From contig CM046867.1 in assembly GCA_025617745.1 (NCBI GenBank), forward strand, positions 31,612,705-31,676,704: a stretch of DNA of 64,000 nucleotides. The letters are read 5' to 3'. This stretch comes from Heliocidaris erythrogramma (Eukaryota; Echinodermata; Echinoidea; Camarodonta; Echinometridae). This document shows, piece by piece, positions 32,769 to 43,900 of the stretch. Every line of letters starts with the position of its first letter. The first letter of the stretch is position 1. Below the pieces are notes generated by a model. It was not told the DNA's origin and did not search any database. It saw nothing but the letters and a program-made list of their open reading frames with translations. The translations under genes and the position numbers were made by a program.

Positions 32769-35114
32769 TCATCTCCTTGAAGACTTAGAGACAGGTTTGT
32801 CTTTACTTTTGACGGACGACGAACGCCAAAGTCGCCTTTTGCTGGTTTCTGAGTCCTTGCTACCCGCTTTCAGAGACGATGTTTTCGAGCTCACCCGAAC
32901 ACTCGCCGATTTGTTCCGCGAAAATCTGTCTTTTGAGGGATTGCCGCTTGATAATTTCTTACCCCTAGGCGTGGAAGACGAAGCAGCAAACACGTCATCG
33001 CTTGTGGCATTTTCTCCCGCGGTTTCAGGAATACTGGAACCTAGTTTGTCACTTTTCTTCGAACCACTAAGGCTAAATCGGTTAATTATTCGACTGAATT
33101 TGCCAGGTTTCCCACCCTTTCTACCCGTGGGAGATGGTGTAATGTTTTTGGAGGCTGGTGGCAGTGAGTAGCGTTTGGGACCGTTGCGCTTAAATGCGGA
33201 GCTTGAAGACTTGTCACGCAGTGTCACGTCTGGTGTGGATTCGGCGTTCCGGAGAATGTCAGGGTCTGAGGAGCTTCGAGCCAGACCTGAAGGATTCTCT
33301 GATTGACCTAGGACCTCTTCAAATAGGGCTTCCGGTTTGGGTACTGTCGATGCCGCGGTTACTTCCTCCGTAGTGTCATCACTTTCCACATTGTCAACCG
33401 AGGCCAGTCTGGCTTTAAGTGCCTCTACTGCACTTTGAACTTCCTCAGGCTCAGGAGTGCTCTTTGCTCTACTAGTTGTTGCGTTTGACGCCCCTGATTT
33501 AGCGCTTAAAAAGCTTGGCGTTTTTTCTCTGGATGTTGGAGATTCACTTTTGCGAATTGAGCTAACTGTTCTAGGAGTAGATGTCTTTTTTGTACCAGTA
33601 GAGGATTGCGAAGGACTCTTCTTGGCAGATAATGTTGCATGAGCGGAGGTGTATGGCTTGTTCGTTGCTGCCTTGTTAGACCCATTCGGTCTCCTGACTG
33701 AGCCTGCTCTAGTGAAACTGCTATTCGTCGTGGCCGCATCCTTTGGTGCACTTCGTGGCGAGGAAGATAATGATGAAGTAGAAGACTTAGTGGAAGTTGC
33801 AGACAATTTTTCGGTAGCAGAAGTTCCCCTCAGTGAGCTTCTCACCGAGGATGCAGCACTTAAACTTGGTTTGGAAGACCTTAACGCACTACCAGCAACG
33901 GTAGTCCGTTCAGGCGCTCCACGAACAAATGTCTTTGCTGGTTGTGCAGATCCAGGGACAGCAGGTTTTGTTGTTGCACTGCGCCGCGTTGAACCAGGAG
34001 CTGTGCGTGGAGATCCATTCGACATTGTTCCCGTCGACGAATTGGACGTTGATCTTGAGAGAGACGCTTTCGACGACGCACCCGCACCACGAGTCACTGT
34101 TGACGTCGTCCTTGAACTGTTGACGGGTTTCTTAGACTGACTTACACTCGAGACAGAGGAAGCACCACTAGCAGCAGAATCACGTCGCTCAGAACTAAAC
34201 GAATGCAGGGAATCGTAACTGCTTGCTCTGCTATTTCCTCCTTTACTACCACCATTAAGCTTTGACCCGCCTGGCAGTCGCGGTGAGACCGACATCGGGC
34301 TCCGCTTAGTCGTCGTTGGCGTACCATTGCGCGCAGTCGGTGTTGAACTACGTGATGATATGGTACTTCTTGGTGATGGAGACAAGTTTTTGGCCGAGCT
34401 AGGAGATCGTATTGATCCACTACGCGACAATGGAGATGATTTCCCGGCGTTGGAATTAGTAGATGCTGTTCTATTCGAGGGGCTCGGCAAGGTTTTCTTC
34501 GCACCCGTTGTCTTCCCATTCACATTGGTTACAGCTTTTCTCTCAACAGGACTTGTCTTACTGCTTTTAACTTTCTTGTTCGAGCTAGTAGTGGTGGCTT
34601 TTGTAACACCCTTGCTCATTTTGTCCTTTGAACCCTTCTCCACTCCCGTAAGATTCATCTGAGGCACTTCTTTTTCAGGGCTTGAAATCTCTGGAACCAT
34701 TGGCTCAGATTCATTTTCTATACTTGATCCGTTGCTCTTCAAAACATACACGTCCGTATCGTTTATAGGTATAATGGTCTCACCCCTCTCAACTACATCT
34801 TCCGAAGCCGAAACCTTATCCTCAGAAACTTCTGGCGATTTTGTCACGTTCTGGTTGATGTCCTGCACAGTTTCTAGATCTTCCACGACGAGATCGTCAT
34901 CATTGAACACGTCCGATGAGGACGTCGAAATGAATTCTTTGCACTCCTTGACGGGACTGTTCGGCGTAGAGACGTCAGAATGGCTTCGTCGATGCTGCTC
35001 TACTTTGATGTCGAAAATATCCCGACGGATCTCTATCTGCTGTCGGTCAATCGATGACCAGGGATCATCATCAGAGTCAGAGCCATTCGTGACTTCAGAA
35101 GACAATCGCTTCAA
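32769..35114 (-). CDS. INF2: INF2-like last exon: long basic Ser/Thr-rich tail
   Basis: The exon has 781 codons and a TGA stop. The acceptor TCTTTAACGTGCAG is at 35115-35116. The product opens [20 protein letters not shown], then becomes extremely rich in Ser, Thr, Lys, Arg, Ala and Pro, with many SPxR and SxxR repeats. It ends [16 protein letters not shown] and SKSSRR. No folded domain is visible. Such basic Ser-rich tails are typical of microtubule-binding regions, and FHDC1, the paralogue of INF2, has a microtubule-binding C terminus; that function here is inference. GC content is clearly higher than in flanking introns, as expected for coding DNA. Confidence 0.9.
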   Translation of the reverse strand: MKRLSSEVTNGSDSDDDPWSSIDRQQIEIRRDIFDIKVEQHRRSHSDVSTPNSPVKECKEFISTSSSDVFNDDDLVVEDLETVQDINQNVTKSPEVSEDKVSASEDVVERGETIIPINDTDVYVLKSNGSSIENESEPMVPEISSPEKEVPQMNLTGVEKGSKDKMSKGVTKATTTSSNKKVKSSKTSPVERKAVTNVNGKTTGAKKTLPSPSNRTASTNSNAGKSSPLSRSGSIRSPSSAKNLSPSPRSTISSRSSTPTARNGTPTTTKRSPMSVSPRLPGGSKLNGGSKGGNSRASSYDSLHSFSSERRDSAASGASSVSSVSQSKKPVNSSRTTSTVTRGAGASSKASLSRSTSNSSTGTMSNGSPRTAPGSTRRSATTKPAVPGSAQPAKTFVRGAPERTTVAGSALRSSKPSLSAASSVRSSLRGTSATEKLSATSTKSSTSSLSSSPRSAPKDAATTNSSFTRAGSVRRPNGSNKAATNKPYTSAHATLSAKKSPSQSSTGTKKTSTPRTVSSIRKSESPTSREKTPSFLSAKSGASNATTSRAKSTPEPEEVQSAVEALKARLASVDNVESDDTTEEVTAASTVPKPEALFEEVLGQSENPSGLARSSSDPDILRNAESTPDVTLRDKSSSSAFKRNGPKRYSLPPASKNITPSPTGRKGGKPGKFSRIINRFSLSGSKKSDKLGSSIPETAGENATSDDVFAASSSTPRGKKLSSGNPSKDRFSRNKSASVRVSSKTSSLKAGSKDSETSKRRLWRSSSVKSKDKPVSKSSRR

Positions 35115-37933
35115 CTGCACGTTAAAGACAAAGATAAAAAAACACAAATTAGAAATAAGTTACATATTAAGAAATCTACATTGTCAACAAAGGGATAGTT
35201 CAGAAGTTCGTTGATATCAAACATTAAGTCGAAAAATTGAAATCCTATCGTTTTAGGAATAATTAATAACCATCACATCTCACTACAGAACCTATCTGAA
35301 ATAGCTCGCCCAAAATGTTATACCAGGAGATTAAAATACAATGAATAAACGCTTCCAATTCAAGAATATTGATGATTCTTCATCCCGAGTAGGACATACT
35401 TCTATAATTTTTTAGATACATGTAATTATAATCTAATTATCAACATATAACGTGATTCTACATACCTAAATGCTACACTAAAGAGATTATGCTGCAAAAT
35501 ACTTTTTAAAATTTTTGTTGAAGATAATGTACCTTTAAAGCTTTGAGTCCCACTGGTCGTGATAGGCTGGTCTCATCTGCGGGGGCGGTTGTTGGCTCCT
35601 CAGGCTTTGTTTCTGGCGTCGACTGACCCGCAAGGATACTCTCAAGGAGAGATCGGTCACGGTTGATCTGGTCCCGGTATCTATCCTCCACGCTCTCTGT
35701 TTCCATGGTCATGGCGACCATGGCGAGATGCGGCGTTAGGGGCGAGTCCATGAATGTCTCGCTCGGCTTTACATCATCGTACGACTTTGCACTTTGTCGT
35801 CGTTCGGTGAGTTGTTTGCGATCTACCGCTGGCTCTTGGGTCACACTCTCACTTCGCATGGCCTTCCATTCCCGGAGGCGAGCGCGGTAGGCACTTTCCC
35901 TTCGCTCAACGGGCTGAATTTCGTCTCTCTTAGAACTGGTGGTGTCATCCTTACTCGGACTGCGATCATACACCGAAGATTCTACGGTACTTACAGCTGC
36001 TGCAATGTTCATACTTTGGACATTATCATTCCACTTCGATAACCGGTTTCCTTCAGACTTGGTAATTTTACTGGTCACATCAGCTTCTTTGGATTCAACA
36101 GGTTTTTCGTGATTTTCTAACTCGGTGGTTTTATGTTTTTCCAAAGTGTCCAGATTTAAAGTCAATGCTTCAATCTTATTTGCCACTGTTCCTAAGTTGA
36201 GTTGATCATGTGATTCATTTGTTTCAGAGTCAGCTCGAGAGTTGCGCTTACTGTCTGTCGAGTCTTCAGAGATAGGTTGAAATGTTCCTGAATCGCCGGA
36301 GAGCCTTTTATCAGAATCGGAAGAATTCAAACTAGAGTTATTCAGGTTAGCATACATTGCTATCCTTTCACGGTGAATGTCATCACACACGGTGGTCTCT
36401 GCTCTATCCGAAAGAGCATCGGCCACCTCCGAACTAATGCTGCCGTCGTCACTTCCAAATGATACTGGGCGGGTCATGTCGTTATGCGATTTTACATTTC
36501 GGTAAATTGTTTGATCTCTAGGTTCTGTAGGACTCATAACTTTACTGTCCTCGCCGATGAAATCTTTGAGTTTCTCTCGCCTGGCAAGACTGGTCACTGC
36601 CAGAAGAGCCTCCGGACTGTCCAAAGAAGTCTTGGAACGGAAGCTACGCTTTTGCGGACTCTTCGGAACTGTGTATTCCTCTGACGTTTCCGGTTTTGGA
36701 TCTTCGCTATTCTCTGGTTCTGACTTTTGTGATTTCGTTACGTTTTCTTGTTCATGAATGTAAGAAGCTGGAGACTCAGAACGCTCGCGGTTTCCAGTCA
36801 TATTGAACTGCGACGTTCGCCGCTTGCGACCACTGCGCCTTACACTGCCTTCACGTTTGAGAGGTATCTGCGACAAAGCTTCCTCGTCATTGCCAGACAT
36901 GAGTAAGTTCAGTAGATGATCGTCGCTCTTCGAATCAGGCATAGCACCTCGCGATAATCGTCTGGAACCACTATCCATGTCATCACGTGTTTGTGAAGAG
37001 TTTTCTGAAATGGCGTTCAGGTTCGGCGTCTTCTGGAAGGAGCGTCGTGCCACGGATGTCCGTGTGAAAGAAGCGGGTGAAACATCCTCCGTAGAAACCT
37101 TTCCATCTGAACTGGGTGATGGTGAAGTCGGTCTGCTTCCATAGTCGCTATCAGTGGTCGTTCCATCTGTGTCCATGCCCTGGTATTTTCCAGTGAAACC
37201 ATCGCGGATGTTCCCGAGGAGTCGGTCGACGATAGAGTTCGATTCTTTACCGGCTGGAGCACTGACAGACCGTGCAGCACCTTTCTTGATGCTCTCCTTA
37301 CGCTTCAGAGTCGCTGCCTTCTGCTCTTCCCGTTGCTTCTGTCGCTGCTTCGCCCTTTTCTCTTGTATAACTCTTGTTTCATTTTCCTGTAGTAATAGAA
37401 AAGAATGGAATGACATTTCTTTACAATTTTCTGTATGTCCTTTAGTCATGTTAGTTGAAACCCCCCCCCCCAAAAAAAAAACCCAACAAACAATAACAAC
37501 AAAAATAAAAACATTGTAGAGTGTTATACACCGAAAAGTGCTTTATCAACAGAGTGAAAGAATAATTACTTTCATTTGAAAACAAATCCAAGTCAATGTA
37601 CAAGCTTCTGACTATGGTAATAATTATGTCTGCACCATATTCTTTAAATCGCTATGAAAATCAAAGGATGATACTAACCGTTATTGCTTTCTTGAATTTC
37701 TCACAGAAGACCTTGAAGGTCAGGATGCATTCTTCCAGTTTGAAGGTAGTCGCATCCTCGCAGAAGTACTCTGCCAATTCGCCCTTTAGAGTCTCCACGT
37801 CTCCCAGCATACTGTTTATATCCTCCAAATCCTCCTTTGCTACCTATGGGGAAAAATAAAACGGACATGAATACAGTTAACAATATTTCTCAGCATACCC
37901 TGAAATAGTTCCACAATCGTTTTCATGTCATTA

Positions 37934-37966
<33 letters not shown>

Positions 37967-40900
37967 CTTCATATCTAAATATGATTTTTCAAGCAATTTA
38001 TTTAAGATTAAACAACAAAAATCGAATATCCACATATGATGCATTGAATGCATCAATGTGGATATTCGATTTTTGTTGTTGCATTCTGTATGGCATCTAG
38101 CTCGATCTGTAAAAGATTTCTAGTCTGGGGATACCATCATCCACCCACAGATTTGACTAACCTTAAGAAAGAGTTGCATGTGTTCCTTGTAAGAGTCTGT
38201 CACTTCTTCGACCTGTTCAGCGATGTTATCAACCTTCTCTTGAAGACTCTTGACATCAGCTACCAACTGATCTACTGAGAATCTATAGGACAAGGCGGAG
38301 GAGGATAGAATGACTATGATTGATATCACAGAGATATACTCCGAGGCAAACCTCATAAATATCTATTATTTTCTGTTCAAAACCAGTAGAGGGTTCACTT
38401 AAGTTTGCAGATTCGAATTTATTTAAAAACACGAACAGAATAATAAAATTAACTATTCATTCTCTCAATGTCATAGAAGAAAACTGTCACAAATATTGAC
38501 TTTGCCCGTTTGATATGATCTGGATTTGATGCAACATATTTTGCTGTCAACTCAAGTCTAAATTATCTGAGGGCCCCGTTTCATAAAACTTGTTATCAGT
38601 AACAACTGCCACATTTCTATGAAAATTTGCTCTAAACATGATGCCCTCATCTTCGAAATATGATGAGAAAAAGCTGAAGTGTTCAGGCCGAACATACATG
38701 CCACATGTGTATGCAGTCCCATATACACATTTTTATGTGTAGTGCACATGCTTTTCATTGAGATTGAGTCAATTTTTTGCTATAATTTTGATGGTTCCTA
38801 AACCTCACAGTATACACCAATTCTTATGTAGACATGATATACCTTTCATAATTGTTTTGAAAAAGTTTCTTTCACAATGTAATCGCATGACCAGAACTCA
38901 ACTTTATCTTTAAATTTGACACAATGCAATGAATCATCATCCCAAAGATATCACAATCAATCATGTTAATTCAAGACAATGTAGTATCGGGAGTGAAAAG
39001 AAAAAAAGTCTATCTTACTTTGATGGAAAATGATCATCTTCTTACAGTATTAAACCATGGTAACTCACCGTGATGCATCTTCTAGGTGAGTCAGTTCGTC
39101 AGGGAAGCTCATCAACTCTGCATTCTTCTCCTCTGCCAACTATGAGAGACACAAATGGAAAAAGTTTGATTATATGTCTTCTGTGACCCCTTCAAAGTAA
39201 ATGTATGTTTTCAGCAAAATTAATTACACTCTTTGTCCAGCTTTAAATCGGCTTTTATGGGTTATCATTCAACCGTATATATTTTTCGTTTCACTGTTAT
39301 ACATTTCACTTTTAAATGTATACTTGATGAATAAAAGAAATGCTTCCCGGTACTCATTTCTTTCAAATTCTTGAGTGTATTTATACTTTCCCGAAATGTT
39401 GAAGTTTAGTACCTGAGCCACATAGTGGAGAAGATTCATCCGCGGTTTGTTGGCGCGGGTTTCTACCAGCTTGAGTAGAGAGGACATCTTGAAACCCACA
39501 GCATTGCCGGCGTAACCTCCCTGCAAGGAAAATATAGGAATCAAACAATATTCAATCTTCATTAATTATTATCCATAGAAAATTCATGGATTACACTACG
39601 ATAATTGGTCTTTACATTCAAATAACATATAGTAAGTATTCTGCTTTACCGTTACTTCAATTAAAACATTACTTTCGAAATCTCAAAACAATAGATTTAT
39701 GTGAACGGACAAGTTAGACAGCTTATCAGTTCAACACAAGTTGAGATTTACTTTCCCTTTTAAACGTTAAACCATGACTTGATATGCCTTTAAGGTCGAG
39801 AGTGTTTACAGAAAACGAAACATTCGCATAATGTTTGATCAATATAAAACAAAAGCAAAACTAAAATAGCAAGTACTTCAGCATTGAAAGTTAGATTTTT
39901 CAGCCATCTGTTTCACAATGGAAATCTTATCTCCGAAGTTTCAACTTCCATGTAACCGGTTCAAGTGATTGAATTTCCAGATTTCAATGTTAATCAAACG
40001 GACCCTGCACTGCGATCACTTCCGGGCCACGCAGCTCCAATTCCTGTCATCATACCCAATACGGCTTGTCAGTTTCACCCAAAAGGTGTGTGTGTGTGTC
40101 ACATACTGTTCATATCATAAACAGTAGCTATGCGATTACGCAATGCAAAACTTGAAGCCAAGACATTTGTAATAGGTCGGAAACAAGGGGGTTTTTTTGG
40201 GGGGGGGGCAGGGCAGACTTTCCTGTAATGTATTAAAATCTGGGTCCTGTTTCATAAAACTTGTTATCAATAACAAGTTGCAATAATTGTTATAAGCTAC
40301 TGAAATCCTTGCATCTGATTGGCTGAGAGCAAATGTTGTCATAGAAATGTGGCAGTTGTTACTGATAACACGTTTTATGAAAAGGGGCCCTGATCTTTTA
40401 TGACAGTACTTTATTAATGAATACTTACAGCATTGAGGAAGTTGCCAGTTAACAAGACCAAGTGAAGTATGTCCTTCAGGGAAGTGCTCTGTAGTAGTTC
40501 TGAGTAATGAAGAGAATCACAAAAGATGTAAGTTTTCAGTGACAATTAACCTAATCACATTTGGGCGGCAGCGGTGGGATAGAAAATCTGTCATTTTCTG
40601 AAAAATTCTTCTTCGTATTCTAAGCGTTGTGAATTATCACGAATACGGTCAAAATGACCCACTAATAGCCAGTGACACCCCTAAAATTGCAATATTTAAA
40701 CCTTTAGGGTTAAACTCTTACACCCCGCACCCTTCAAATGCCATAATTATTTGCACCTCCTGGTGTTCATTTCTAAAATCTACCTTCCTTATTCAGGGTT
40801 CAGACCGGCACCTTTCTGTTAATGTCAAATCCACACCCCGTGCCAGGAGTGTTGCTGTCATTCCGATTGGGGTACAAATTTGAATCTTTATTTGTTAGTG

Positions 40901-43900
40901 TGTACTAAAAAGATGCTTTATCATTATTTCATTGTTTTGTGAAAGTGGGTTTGTTGTATAAAGAATAGAGGTGATGCTTTTATCAAAATGACATACCTTT
41001 GCTAGCTGCAATGATGGATTCAATGGAAGGCATGAGGTATTCCATGTTGGCTGTGAATTCTTCACGAAGAAGCATACTCTCAACTCGCAGCTTGTAGCTA
41101 GATAAAGAAAGGTAATGAGAAGACTAGATTAAAATCCTTGGCAACATTTGAGATGACAATGTTTTCTAAAGATAATGCTTGTCCATCACAAGGTGGTCAA
41201 GAATACAAATTGGTACACTTATAAAAACGTTTGTGCAATGCGACTTCAACCGTTGCTATATTAGGTAATGCATGACGATCAGATTCTTGAGAAAGGGAGA
41301 ATTTCCAAAATTTAGTTTTTGTAAAGGGGGTGTAGGAAGCCCGAAATAAGATTTTGAAAGGTTTTGGGTAGTTGAAAATCAAGACAGAGAAGAAAAACAA
41401 GGTTATTTCCACAATGGATTTAATCAAAATGATAAAGAATGTATTTAGTATTTGATTGGAATAAATTAACTGACAAATGTAGACTTACTGAGGGATTTCG
41501 ACGAGTGATATTAGGAACTTTTCAGCTTGGCCAAGTTTAGTGGACTCCCCATCGAAAGAACGCAGCATCTCGATCTGTGTGATGTGAAATGAAAAGTAAA
41601 TTTAAATGAATTTTAGTTTGGTTGAAAACAATATAAACTATTAACAAATTATTTAAAAAATAAAAATCTAGTGTTCCCAAAATATAAGCCCCTATGCCTA
41701 TCTAAATACATAAACTACAAATTTCAATCAAGTCCTTTGGAATGGTTGTTCATAGAACACATTTGTTCACTTTTGCTGTTCATTTCATTTCAAAGTTAGT
41801 ATAAATTGCAACTTTGCACGACACTGGGAAAGTTGTTGCATTGCCAAGCAACTGATTTAACTTAACAATGTCATGAACAAATCACTGGAAGAATTTCATT
41901 ATCTATAATTGATTATTCAAACTTCAAACACACGATATGACTGAACATCCCATAATTACACATGCATACAATGCAGTGAGATTTCATCGTTACCTCGTCA
42001 TTCTCGGGCAGTATCTTCAGCAGACTCTTGAGTTTCTCCGCGCCAATCTCGTTGCTCCGACCGTCTGCAATCAGTCTTATTATGACGTCATTAGTCGTGC
42101 GAAACTGCTTGAGGAAGATGTTAATGTTGAGACTCCTGCGACTGTCCAGAAGATTGATCTGTGAAAATATAAGAGAATAGATATGAAAAAAAGGGTTCTG
42201 CACGTTTGAACGATGCCTGTCGCGTGTTTTCCTTCTAGCACGCATGACTTTATTTTCCTTGAATCCCCATTTTCTGATATTACACTGTCCTGCATGTGGA
42301 AACTCCGTTTAACGGGGTTTTTCAGCTGCAAGCATGACTTTATTTGCAATAAATACCCATTTTCTGAAACTGTACTACAACCTGGGGAAATTACGAGGGG
42401 GGGCATCTTCTTCACACTTTATTTTGATTGCATATGCTTGCATTTGCCGTTTTAAAATGATTGATTTTTATTTTTTACAGGAAACATATAACCTAAGAAA
42501 AAATTCTTCGACAGCAGACATGTTATGCTTTATTCTTGTAAGTTTATCAATCAATAAAATGACTAAAATGAAAAATGCGGAATTCCCAGGGTGCGTTCCT
42601 TTACTCCAAACTGAGTGTTTGACATCTTAAAATAATTTGATTAATTCAATCTATGATTCCTACATGGCAAGACACTGGTGTCTAATATTAAATACAGACC
42701 TCTTGTGAGTCTCGTTTCTTCTGGATTTCTTTCTCCTTTCCTTCTTTCCTCTTCTGTTTCATCAAGTTTGGTTGACAGAACAGTTCTTCTATCGCCTCCC
42801 AGTCTGCGTTAAACCCGTTTTCAATCTGAAAGTAACGAATAAAATATCACTTAAGTTAATTAAAACAACATTTTATTAAGTCATTCTCACATTTAACTGA
42901 ATTTATGGGAATAATGATATTACTGTTGTATTGTAGGGATTACCATGATTAGGCAGACAGGAGAAGGAAGGCACGCTACAAAAATAACATCGCTGATTGA
43001 GAGATGTAAGTTCGCAACTTCGCATCGTTCGATTTAAAAAAAAATGAAAAGCAGAGTCCCTAAATCTAATGTACGGATTCAAGAAGTAATAAATACATTA
43101 GGTGAGAATGATAAAAATTTATGTCAATTTGATTTGATTAATTTGATTTAATAGTCTACGGGTGAGATATAAATAGCAAATCGCGATTGTCATGATTGTT
43201 GAGGTGCATGCGTTGCATATTTCCATTAAGAGATATCTCTCCTTCCTGAGCTCCCCATGTCTTTTTGGCACAGTCTGAATTCTAGGATATGCAAATTGCT
43301 TTTGGCACAGCATCTCGGCCTCCGATCACAGTTTGGGCCTGTATGTAAACTAGTTCATTATAAAGTATCTTGAACCTAAGTCGTATTATTCGTGTTTTCA
43401 TTTCTAATAATTTTTCACTGAACGAGAATAATAACTGCTCTTCTCCAATAAGCAGTATAAAACTCTGAAATAATGTACTTTATACATTTTTTGTGAAAGT
43501 TAAAGCCTTTCTTGGTTTAATCCAAAATCACACTCTGCAACAGTGACACTGTATATCAATGGAGTACACACCCAATTGATTGTTTCCTACATGTAAATTC
43601 CTTGCCCAAGGGTTTCCTGTGTTAACCACAAACGACCAAGTAACGGTCAAGTATCCTGGAATTATAAAGACTGCTTTATAATTCCGCTTTATAATACCTT
43701 TACCTGCAATAATTCAACTGTTAAAATAGCAAACATCGCAGGCTTGAGCGAAATTGGATAGTTCTCGGGCGCTTATCTCTGTTCTAATTGAATGGTTTTA
43801 AGTTGAAATATGACTTAGGAAAATTTGAGGGCAGGTAGTGTTTATTTTCACGGCAATCGCGTAAATCCGTAACGGAATTCCCGACAAAGAAACAGTTATT

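Noticed and set aside
33649-34140. 163-codon plus-strand open frame and other overlapping frames
   Set aside because: Antisense shadow of the Ser-rich last formin exon; no homology or start context.
37387-37473. Upstream extension of the open frame of the 618-codon formin exon
   Set aside because: It runs through a C9/A9 homopolymer and a clear acceptor (TATTACTACAG); the FH2 junction is correct only with the start at 37386.
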